A stretch of DNA of 64,000 nt from an uncultured Bacteroidales bacterium (GTDB taxonomy: Bacteria > Bacteroidota > Bacteroidia > Bacteroidales > P3). Numbering within the stretch: position 1 is the stretch's first letter; each line of letters begins with the position of its first letter. Below, one piece after another: positions 1 to 10,400 of this stretch. A program made the translations under genes and the position numbers. Location: the NCBI GenBank assembly GCA_937886715.1, contig CAKZZD010000007.1, forward strand, positions 6,350-70,349, in the 5' to 3' direction. Under the pieces are notes generated by a model. That model had not been told where the DNA came from. It was given only the letters and a program-made list of their open reading frames with translations, and searched no databases.

Positions 1-6
1 TTGAGT

Positions 7-312
7 TTACAAACTGTTTTGGGATGAATGCAGCACTTCGTCCAGCATGCCTTCGATATTGCGCAGGCAGCGTTCTATCTCGCCGTTGTCGCTCTTCGGC
101 ATGGACTGTATCTTGGTCAGTTGTGTGATCTGCGTCAATGCCACCATCGCCAGTAAGTCTTGATGATCGTTGTAGGCGTACATCCGTCCGTAGTTGCGGG
201 CTTGCGTCTCTATGGTCTCAGCTGCCTTGTACAATGCCTCCTCGTCGCTTGCCGCCACGCGCAGCTTGTACGTTCGCCCCAATATTGTGACCGATGCCGC
301 TACTGTCTCCAT
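7..312 (-). CDS. zapA: Cell division protein ZapA
   Basis: ZapA promotes bundling of FtsZ filaments at the division site in the cytoplasm. The 101-residue protein has the usual N-terminal pattern, a short beta-rich start (VTILGRTYKLRV) followed by SDEEALYKAAETI, and then a long helix (residues about 35-100) expected to form the dimeric or tetrameric coiled coil. Length fits the family. The start codon overlaps the stop of the upstream coiled-coil gene by one base (TAATG), so the two are translationally coupled. In many Bacteroidales this pair precedes the gene for ribonuclease Y; that region would lie outside the window, so this is only an expectation. Confidence 0.88.
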   Translation of the reverse strand: METVAASVTILGRTYKLRVAASDEEALYKAAETIETQARNYGRMYAYNDHQDLLAMVALTQITQLTKIQSMPKSDNGEIERCLRNIEGMLDEVLHSSQNSL

Positions 313-605
313 TATTCTGTTTTATTTAGCAGTGCCAGACTTTTGTCGATGGCTCTTATCATCTGGTTGATCTTCACTTTCAGCTCTGCACTCTCCCCCT
401 TCTCCATCAGCCTATTCCCTAATTTGATTATTTTGTTCTCTTCGGTTAATTTGTTTATTGTTTTTTCGTCGTTTATGTGTGCTTCCGATAACGCCTTGCA
501 TTGCTCTTCCTTTTCGGCAACCATCCGGCGCAGGCGTGTCACCTCCTCGGTCAACTTGCTCACTTTCACCTCGATATCTCGGGCAGTTGTCTCAATGTCG
601 AACAT
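312..605 (-). CDS. Small coiled-coil protein upstream of zapA
   Basis: A 97-residue, highly charged protein with heptad-like Leu/Ile spacing from about residue 12 to 60 (VSKLTEEVTRLRRMVAEKE and onward), so mostly one coiled coil. No signal peptide or membrane segment is visible. It sits directly upstream of zapA and overlaps it by one base. By position and architecture it may be a ZapB-like or FtsZ-ring accessory protein. That is inference: the sequence alone does not identify a family. A well-formed promoter lies 34-65 bases upstream of the start. Confidence 0.75.
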   Translation of the reverse strand: MFDIETTARDIEVKVSKLTEEVTRLRRMVAEKEEQCKALSEAHINDEKTINKLTEENKIIKLGNRLMEKGESAELKVKINQMIRAIDKSLALLNKTE

Positions 606-638
606 GGATGCAATGTCATTTATACTATTAAAAGCGCT

Positions 639-670
639 GCAAAAATAGCAAATTTTCTGTAAGTGCGCAA
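639..670 (-). promoter_or_regulatory. Promoter of the coiled-coil/zapA operon
   Basis: Read on the minus strand, TATTTTTGC (639-647) is preceded by TTG (668-670) with a 20-base gap. This matches the Bacteroidetes sigma pattern of TTG, 19-21 bases, TAnnTTTG. The predicted transcript starts near 632 and leaves a short leader before the start at 605. Confidence 0.7.
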
Positions 671-705
671 ATTTTTTTTGGGAATTGTATGCATAATGGC
701 TTACG

Positions 706-850
706 TTTTATATCGGGTCAGCAGGGATAAAGTCCCCTTTTTTTGTAACCGATCCTATACTCATCCTATACTGATCCTATACTGATCCTATTCAAATCCT
801 ATACAAATTTAATATCCGGTCAGCCGGTATATGGTTCCCTTTTTTTTGAT
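706..850. repeat. Imperfect direct repeat pair flanking a tandem repeat
   Basis: Two copies of about 42 bases (706-747 and 808-850) share the pattern ATC, one base, GGTCAGC, then ATA and CCCTTTTTTT. They flank the 11-base tandem repeat at 751-805. The arrangement looks like a small structured non-coding element or a pair of terminator-like T-tract units. Confidence 0.65.
751..805. repeat. Five tandem 11-bp units
   Basis: Five units of 11 bases with the consensus GATCCTATACT run without gaps. Units 1 and 3 are identical, unit 2 differs at its first base, and units 4 and 5 are more degenerate. Seen directly in the sequence; function unknown. Confidence 0.85.
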
Positions 851-1018
851 TTCGGCGACGAAATACGCCGGTTGTGGCGCTGAAGGAGTGGGGATGGAGC
901 GGGCGCCATAGCCCCCTTTCTTGGTATCGAGGCTGTTGATATTCAGCATGGAAGATGTCCGGAAGAAGTCGCGAGGATGTTATTTGCTTTGCAACTGCTT
1001 GACAACCACCTATTAAGA

Positions 1019-1054
1019 CCTACCCAACTCCTACTACAGTAGGAGTTGGGTAGG
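1019..1054. repeat. 17-bp perfect inverted repeat, copy 1 of an interspersed family
   Basis: Arms 1019-1035 and 1038-1054 are perfect reverse complements around a 2-base centre. The core TCCTAC...GTAGGAG followed by TGGGTAGGAGTTGATA recurs near 45768-45822 and, in degenerate form, near 61415-61454. No T-tract follows, so it is not a standard intrinsic terminator. Confidence 0.8.
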
Positions 1055-1307
1055 AGTTGATAGGGGGATGATAAGGAGATGGTCGGGATGGGAGGACGGC
1101 TGGGGGAAGGGCGGCGAAGGGGGCGAAGGGGGTGCTAAGGGGTAGCTGGGCTTATATTATATTAAATGAATCCATATTATTATATATAAGGGGGGCGGAG
1201 CGACGGAGTGGGGGTGTGAGGAGGGTGGTGGCATGGAATCCGTTGCCTGTCTGGGGAGGAGGGGGCTGAAAAATAAGCTCTTAATTAGTGTTAAAATAAA
1301 AAAAGTT

Positions 1308-1338
1308 TTGACGAATTGAAAATTATTCGTATTTTTGC
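1308..1338 (+). promoter_or_regulatory. Promoter of the giant surface-protein gene
   Basis: TTG (1308-1310), a 19-base gap and TATTTTTGC (1330-1338) match the Bacteroidetes promoter consensus exactly. The predicted leader is about 65 bases and AT-rich, which suits high expression. Confidence 0.8.
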
Positions 1339-1409
1339 AGTTAGAATTATAGGCATGTAAAAACAGGAAAAATTTTAAATCAATTAATTATCAACAAATT
1401 AACAACATC

Positions 1410-4400
1410 ATGAAACGTATTGTACAACGCTTATCGTTGGTAGTTATGCTATTGCTACCAATGGTGATGCACGGTCAGGAGACCCTGATCGTCGCGGATG
1501 GTACTGCTACGAGCTCGTATGTGCCCCTCTACGGGTATATGGGAGATGCTGATCAGCACAATCAGATGATTTATCCGGCAACCATGTTGTCTGATATAAG
1601 TCAGGGCGCTGAGATTAACAAGCTTGTCTTCTATATAACGTCGACAACGAGTAACAGTGGCAGAAACCTTGGAACGTGGACTCTCTCTTTGGGTGAGACC
1701 ACCGCTACCACATTATCCGGTCTAAACAATTCAACGACGCTTACGCAGGTTTTTTCCGGCTCGTTGGATATTGATTGGACCAACAAGCTTCTTACCTTTA
1801 CTTTCGAGACACCATATGTCTACGACGGGGGAAACTTGCTTGTTGATCTTAACCATGCTGCAGCGAGTTGGAATAGTATGTCATTCTACGGAGTGACATC
1901 TACGGGGTCCTCCTATACGTACAATAGTCAGAGGAACTTCCTTCCCAAAATGGAGATTTCCTACATTCCTGGAGCCTCATGTGAACGTCCGACTAATGTG
2001 GCTATGAGCAACATTACCACCACGGGTGCTAAGGTTTCATGGACTGCCGCCTCGGGTGTGAGCAACTATCTTGTTCTTCTCAATGGCGCGAAGGTGACCA
2101 ACTCTTCCGCCACCAACTACACTTTCTCTGGTCTTACCGCCAACACCGCTTACACCGCTGGTATCGCCAGCCTTTGTGCTGCCGGTGACACTACCTCTCC
2201 TGTGAAAGTCGATTTCCGTACGGCTTGCGCTCCTTACACACTGCCTTTGGCCTCTTCGTTTGAAGAGGACGACGACCAGATCTATTGCTGGAACGTCCTC
2301 GCCGGCGGTGTCGTCGCCGACAATGAGATGCACAGCGTTGGCAGCAGCGCTCTCCGCTTCATGGAAAGTGCTACTTCTGCCGCTGTCAACTTTGTGGTGA
2401 TGCCCGAGTTCGCTATCCCCACCACGGGTCTGCATTTCACTTTTGATGCCCGTACCAACAGCAACAGTTCGCGTGGTTATGCCGGTGTCCTTGAGCTTGG
2501 CTATGTGACCAACGCTACGGACACCGCCACCTTCCACAGCCTGATGACCCTGAAGGACTCCAACTTCACTAGCAGTTGGGCTGCCCAGGAGTTCTACACG
2601 CGCGATGTGCCTGCCAATGCTCGCATCGCTTTCCGTCATACTCCTACCGATTACTACCATTATGGTAGCTATTATTGGCACGCCTGGTATCTCGACAACC
2701 TGATGGTTGAGGCCATGCCTGTCAATATGCCTGCCCAGAACATTGTCATCTCCAACCTCACCTCCAACAGCGCTACCGCCACTTGGAGCCCCAGCGGTTG
2801 GGATGAGGATGCTTACCAGGTGCTCATCGTCAAGGTGGGTGACAGCATTGACTGGAACAATGCTCAGATTATCACCGATACCACTATCGACTTCACTGGC
2901 CTCGACGGTTACACCGACTATGATGTCTATGTCCGCTCCTGCGATGCCGACGGCAGCAATCCTGCTGAGGCTCTTGAGGGCGCTTTCTTGACCCTGGTTG
3001 ACTGCGAGGATGGCAATGCCGCCCAGTTTGACATCAGCGGCGAGGTGCAGGACCTCCAGGAGGTTCCTTTCGCTTCGCAGCAGTATGGCCGCGGTGCTTC
3101 TTGGCAAATTTTCAACATCTATCGCGATATTCGCGAGGGTGACCACTACGTTCTCCCCGGTCAGCTCCACGGCATGGCTTGGTACTACAGCGACGAGAGC
3201 CCCGACAGCGCTTTGGCATCCTTCCGTATCTATCTTGCCAACACCAATAAGAAAGCTTTTGGCAACGACAGCGTGATAGGTGCTAACGACACTATGAGCC
3301 GTGCCGACATGACGCTGGTCTTTGACGACACCGTCATGTTCCGCTCTGGCGCTTGGAACGAGCTCAAGTTTGACACCCCGTTCCAGTATAATGGCGACAG
3401 CAACCTGATGGTCATGGTCTACCGCTATGATGTGGTGTCCGAGCCCAACATGAAGTTCCGTGTCAACGAAGGTCCTTCGGTGCAGCGCTTCAGCTACTAC
3501 GACTACGGTTCGCAGCAGTTGACCCAGTACAGCGAGCGTCCTTTCCGTAACGACAGCCGCTTCAGTTTCTGCTACGACACCTTCCAGTGCATGCCCATTG
3601 CCTATCCGCAGGTGAGCCCGCTCGACGGTAACCGTCGTGCCTTGAATGCCACCCCGGTGCTCAGCTGGCTCACACACGAGGGTCAGACCCCCAGCGGTTA
3701 TGAGGTGATCTGGGACACTGTGAACAGTCTTGACAGCGCCATCGCCTCCGGCAACAGCGCCATCGTCAGTGATACCTTCTATACCTTTATGTCGCTCGAC
3801 ACCAACCGTACCTACTACGTTTGGGTACGTGCCATTTGCGGCGAGGGTGACACCTCTCGCTGGACCGCCGTCGAGGAGTTCAACACCAACAACTGCCTTG
3901 TGGCCGAGCTTCCTTTCTGCGAATATTTCGAGGATCTTGAAACTTATGCCACTCCCAACTGCTGGTATAATTACCCCACTAACTCGGCTGTGGTTCGCTC
4001 CAGTTCGAGCAATGCCTATGCCGGTAGCCGCTACCTGCATTTCTCGGGTTCCCTCAACAATGTGATCACCCTGCCCCAGCCCAACGCTGAGATTAAGGAT
4101 GTCACCCTGTCGTTCGCCCTCCGTCCCGAAAGCAACACTTACAGTAGCTGCGGTACCTTCTCGGTAGGTTATATGACTGATATTGCCGATACCACTACTT
4201 TCGTTGCCATGAACACTTATAATTATGACGAGTTCACGAATGGCTACGAGTATATCAGCGTCCACTTCCAGAATGCTCCCACCGGTTCGGTGTTTGCTTT
4301 CCGTGCCAACCCGCGTTATACCAATTATTATTGGTATGTCGACAATGTCTGCATGGAGCTCTCCGCCGACAATATCTACCACACCGTTCTGGATACGATC

Positions 4401-7400
4401 TGTATCGACGCCATCAACAGCACCTATGTGTGGGATCACTACAACCGCAACCACACTCAGATTCTCTACAACCTTGACACTCTCGACCTCAGCCAGTTCG
4501 TTGGCATGCCCGACGGTACCACCCGTACTTTCGTCCATGACAATGGCGACACTACCGAGGCCGTGCGTCTTGTGATGCGTCAGAACACCCTTACCTACGA
4601 CACTGTCCCTGCTTGTGGCAAGTACACTTGGGAGGCCAATGGCGAGACCTATTATGCTGACACCACCGTGGCTTATGCCAACCCCGATGCAGCTCGTCTC
4701 GACAATGGTTGCCAGATGATCAACGGCCTTGTGCTGACCATCAATCAGCCCAGCGACACCACCTTCGATGTCGAGGCTTGCAACTTCTATGTGTTCGAGG
4801 ATACCATCCGCGAGAGCGGTGAGTACCAGCGCACGATTATGGAGGGTGACGTGAACGGATGCGACAGCATCATCAACATCAACCTCACGATCGAGTACAT
4901 CGACACCATCAAGGATGAGGCCACCGAGTGCTACGAATACACCTGGGCCCGCAACAACGAGACCTACACCGAGAGCGGTGTGTATGTCCACACCGAAGAG
5001 ATCGCCGGTCAGATTTGCCCGAGCATCTACGAACTCACCCTCACCATCAACGATACCATCTTCAACGTCGACACGATCGAGGCTACCGGTATCTATGTGG
5101 CTGAGGACACCACCTATATCAACTACAACGCCAACGATGATATGTTGATCGACTTCACCGAGACGCTCACCGCCGAGTCTACCGGCTGCGACAGCGTGAT
5201 CGGAACCCACCTCATTGTCCACCCGTTCGGCGTGGTTGACTACTATGTCACCTCGACCATGGACACCATCCTGTGGACTGTTGACGAGGGTCGCACCTAC
5301 ACCATCATCAGCGATCACGACACTGTGATCAACCGCGGCTATATCTACACCGAAGGTCCTTGGGCCGGCCGTGTGGGTAACATCAACCGCTTGCACTTCT
5401 TCCGCATCAATCCCGATACCGTTTGCTCTGGCAACGAGATCGAGTTCAACTACTTCGTGACCAGTGAGGAGCCCTGCTCGAGCTGCTTCGACACCGCTTC
5501 GTTCACCACCGACACTGTGCTGAATGTGATCAGCAACAAGGAGACCGAGAATGAACCTACCACCGGCGACGCCACTGGCGAAACCACCGTTGGTGAGGAT
5601 ACCGGTGCCGAGGTTGCCCCCGTTGAGGGTGACGCCGCTGAGGTTGCTGAGAACTGCCACAAGAACATCCAGGATGTCCGCAACACCTGCTTCGAGAACA
5701 ATGCCGTTACCGACGGTGTGTTCTATCTCGACACCATGGTTGATGTTCACACCCGTATCATCTATCACGCGATGGTCAATCCTTCGTATGACATGATGTT
5801 CGACACCACCGCTTGCGACCAGTTTGTATGGGCCGAGGCTGAGGATTCGCCCGTCTTCACCGAGGATACCCTTGGCGTTGTGCGCACCCTCACTTCCATC
5901 AATGGTTGCGACAGTGTTGTGACCCTGAATATCCACATCGACACCACCGTTCTGTATGCCGAAGAGGTTTCCGCTTGCGGCCAGTATGTGTGGATGGATG
6001 GTGAGGACACCGTTCAGATCATCACCGTTTCGGATGAGTACACTCACACCTTTGAGGCTGCTACCGGTTGCGACAGCATCGTCACTCTCGACGTCACTGT
6101 CCTGCCGCTGCCTGTCAACGTGATTGACACCGTGGTGTGCGAGCAGTTCACTCTGAACAACGACGTGTACACCAATGAGCACCACGAGTTCCCGCGCTTC
6201 GACACCGTCATCACCGTTTACGACACCCTGGCTGGCCAGGCTGCCAACGGTTGCGACAGTATCGACCAGTACAATGTGACTATCAAGGGCCGTGTTGATG
6301 ATACCATCACCACCGTGGCTATCGGCTCGTGGTACGATCCTATCCTTGGCACCACCTGGTTCATCCCCAATGACCAGCCCTATCTCGACACGATGTATGT
6401 CTATCCCGACACTCTCGAGATGCTTGGTTGCGATGCCAACTTGGTCCGTCACCTCCGCGTGGGTTACCTTGCTTATATCGACCAGAATGAGTTTGGTATC
6501 TGCGGTTACTATGACTGGAAGAAACCCTGGTGGGATTCGCTCGCTACCGATGGTGTCCACCATAATGGCGACTATGGCTGGGATCACGGTTATAACCACG
6601 TGAGATACTGGGCTCTTGACACCATCAACGATGCCAACGATATTGCCCACAGCGATGCTCTTTATAAATATTACGAAGGCGACAGCACTGTGTATGTCTA
6701 CCAGTTCACTCAGCCCCGTAAGCTCGACAGCATTTATGTTGTTGTCCTCGATGGCGACTCCACCGTTTCTATCGACATCAATGGCGTGCCTACCATCTAT
6801 CATAACGGCGACACCCTCAACAACGGCTTCCCCGTGCTGTGGCACCTCAACCTCCAGTTGAATATGGCCCGTGTGCACGATACCTTCATCTACAACTACC
6901 CGATCTCGTTGCTCTATAACAACGATACCACCTTCAACTTCTCCGTCCCCGGTGCTGATAGCGATACTACTTTCGTCCTCTCAGCCATCTACGGTGAAGG
7001 CGTCACCCGTATCGACACCACCCTTGATACTCAGTGGGTATCGCCCGAACTTGTGTACGAGAACTACACCGACAACCTCGACCCGATGTATTGCGGTACC
7101 TTCTACCGTGTGCACCTGCAGCTTGTCAACGACAGCGTCTATGACAGCGTCTACATCTGCGCTTATGAGAACCAGTACCTCTGGATCGACGGCAACAATG
7201 GCGACACCATTGCCACCATCCCCGCCCAGTTCGCTTACAACACCATCTACTGGAGCCTGACCAACGACGACTTTGACAATGAGCTCACTCCTGACTCGAT
7301 TGCCATCCTCGCCTACAATGCTGCCGACTTCGTGCTCGACACCATGATCACTCTCCACCAGGGTGAGTACAGCGACAGCGCTGTTCAGAAGGTTTACAAC

Positions 7401-10400
7401 CTGCACCTGATGCAGTATCCGTTCGTCTTCGTCACCGACGCCGTGAACGCTTGCGAGTCTCTCGTCTGGGAGCGTAACGGTGTTGAGTACACGCAGCCCG
7501 GTGTTTACAACTACACTGACACTCTGCCTCAGTACTTGAATGGTAGCACCTGCGAGTTCAACTATGTGTTGAATCTCACCACCAACTACTTCGTCACCGA
7601 CACTGCCGTTTGCGACAGCATCGTCTGGCATGGTATTACCTATTATGAGTCGACTATCGACACGATTATCGATCCTAAGGATTCGGTCTTCGTTGCCAGC
7701 GATGGTACGACCTGCACCAAGTACTATGTGCTGAATGCTGTGGTCAATTACAATGTCTACACCTACGTCGACACTGTCTGCACGAAGGATGCCACCGAGC
7801 TCGCTGGCTATAAGGCTGCCGGCTTTGTGAAACAGACTTCGGAGACCTACTACGACGTGTACTTCAAGGATTCGGTCACTGCCCAGACCCCTGCCGGTTG
7901 CGACAGCATCGATCGTCACGTCATGTTCCACTACACACATCCGTTTGTGTACAATGTTGACACTGTCATCTGCGAGGACGACTTCGCTACCGTCAGCTTC
8001 TTCGATGGTGGCCGCACCTACAGCAAGCCTGTCAATGCCAACATTGTGAATGTTGCCGACACCAACTATATCCAGGGCTGCGCCCCCGATACTGTGTACG
8101 CTGGCAATATCACCTGGAGCTGGTCGACCTACATCTTCGATACCGCTGCTTCTTGCGGTGGCGAACCCTACGCTTGGTACTATGGTCACAACTATGCTCC
8201 CGACTCGGTGATCTATGTTGATTCGACCGCTACCTATCAGTATAGCATTCCTGTTGAGGGTCTTGATTGCCCGCTGGCGAGCGTCCTGTGCTTCACGATG
8301 TTCGATCCTGAGTGGGATACCGTCACGATCTTCCACAGCCAGCTGCCCTACCTGTATGAGAAGCACGGCATCGACACCCTGCTGTACGCTGCTGGCGACT
8401 ATATGCGCCTGAAGTGGGACACCGTCGGTATCGACACCGCCCGCTACACCAACCTGCATCTTGAGGTTCTGCCTTACGACACCATCATGGTCATTGATTC
8501 GGTCTGCTACAATGGCACTGCCACCTATGCTGCCGGTGAGCCTATCACCCTGCATCTGGCCGACGGTACCGGCGACTTCACCTTCGTGACCCTGAATGAT
8601 ACCGCCTTCAACTGGGCTGATACCAGCGGTGCCTTCCAGGTGAACTTCTTCGGATACACCGTCAATGCTGACAACGAGCCTATCGCTGAGCACCTGCTGA
8701 TGAACACCATCACCGTTCTCGATTCGCACAACATCATCATTGATACCTTCTCCTGCAGCGAGTTCTTCTGGATCTATGACGAGCATACCTACAGCAACGA
8801 CACCATCGTTACCTACACTCGCGAGTCCGACATTATCAACCCGACTTCGCAGTATGACATCTATGGTTGCCCGAACCGTCATACCCTGATTCTCCACATC
8901 CTCGAATACCAGGAGTTCTATGACACCATCGAGACCTGCGTCTCCTATGCTATCGCCGACACCGTGATCACCACCTCTGGCGACTACGACGTCCTCGAGT
9001 CGATGGAGACCGGCTGCAACCTGATGCACCACCTCAATGTGACGATCCTCGATCCGAGCTACACCACTATCGACACGATCGCTTGCGGTTACTTCCTCTA
9101 TCGTGGTATCCTGCTCACTGAGGATGGCGTTGCCACCTACCACTACACTGCTGCTAACGGCTGTGACAGCGTTGTCACCTACAACGTCACCGTCCGCCCG
9201 ATGTACAACATCAGCCTGATGGTTGAGGCTTGCGATTCCTACACTTGGAATGGCACCACCTACACTCAGAGCGGTGTGTACTCCGACACTGTGAACGTGC
9301 TTGGTTGCGACAGCATCACCAACCTCATCCTGACCATCAAACAGTCTGTCAACAACACCATCAATGTGACGGCTTGCGACAGCTATGTTTGGGATGGCGT
9401 TACCTACACCACCTCGGGTGCCTACACCAACACTTACGACGCCGCTAACGGCTGCGACAGTGTTGTGACGATGAACCTCACCGTCAACCAGTCGGTGACC
9501 GGCAGCTTCAGCGCTGTCGCCTGCAACAGCTACGACTGGAACGGCATCACCTACACTGCCTCTGGCGAATATACTCAGACCTTCACCGCCGCTAATGGCT
9601 GCGACAGCGTCGTGACCATGAGCCTGACCATCAACCTGCCTGTGAACGTCACCATCAATGACACCGCTTGCAGCAGCTACGAATGGAACGGCATCAGCTA
9701 CACCGCCACTGGCACCTACACTCAGACCTTCACCGCTGCTAACGGTTGCGACAGCATCGTTACGCTGAACCTCGTGATCAACCAGCCGGTCAACGTCGTC
9801 CTGAACGAGACCGCTTGCGAACAGTACACTTGGAACGGTCAGGTCTACAACATGAGTGGCCTCTACACAGTTGTCTACACCGCCGCTAATGGTTGCGACA
9901 GCGTCGTGACCCTCTCGCTCACCGTCAACCAGCCCGTGTACAGCAGCTTCTATGACACTGCCGAGTACACCTACACCTGGAACGGTCTTGAGTACAGCGC
10001 TTCTGGCGACTACACTTACACTTACACTGCTGCCAACGGCTGCGATAGCATCGTGACACTCCACCTGACCATCACCGGTCCTCTGGGCAACACGATCTAC
10101 ATCCAGGCCATCCCGATGCTCAATGGTGTTGTTGACACCGTCATCGCCTACACGCATGGTACCGACTGGTATCAGAAGGGCGAAGTCGCTACCCTCACCG
10201 CCATGGTCTATCCGGAGTACGAGACGCAGTACAAGTTTGTCTCCTGGAGCACTGGCGAGATCCTGCCGACCATCTACATCACTGCTGAACATGACTCGAC
10301 CGTCTATGCTTACTTCGAGCAGATCCTCGACATTGAGGATGCCGACGCCACCGAAGTCACGATCTACAGTGCCGACAGCAAGATCTATGTCCGCGGTGCA

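Larger units (their letters stand above)
606..1409. other. Repeat-rich divergent spacer
   Basis: This 804-base stretch lies between the divergent zapA operon and the giant surface-protein gene and holds no convincing gene. It contains, in order: the minus-strand promoter, a composite repeat (706-850), a perfect 17-bp inverted repeat (1019-1054), a G-run tract (1085-1142), an AT-rich patch near 1150-1190, and the promoter of the giant gene. Short open frames here look non-coding. Confidence 0.8.

Noticed and set aside
160..648. Plus-strand frame opposite zapA and its partner
   Set aside because: Shadow of two well-supported minus-strand genes; Cys/Ser-rich translation without similarity to known proteins.
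2037..6878. Minus-strand open frame of 1613 codons opposite the giant gene
   Set aside because: It is exactly codon-aligned with the sense gene and stays open only because the sense strand avoids TTA, CTA and TCA. Its translation is Val/Gly/Asp/His-rich without domains.
9081..10080. CRISPR-like regular repeats
   Set aside because: Repeats are 147 bp, in frame, and the intervening sequence is coding; no short direct repeat with unique spacers and no cas genes.
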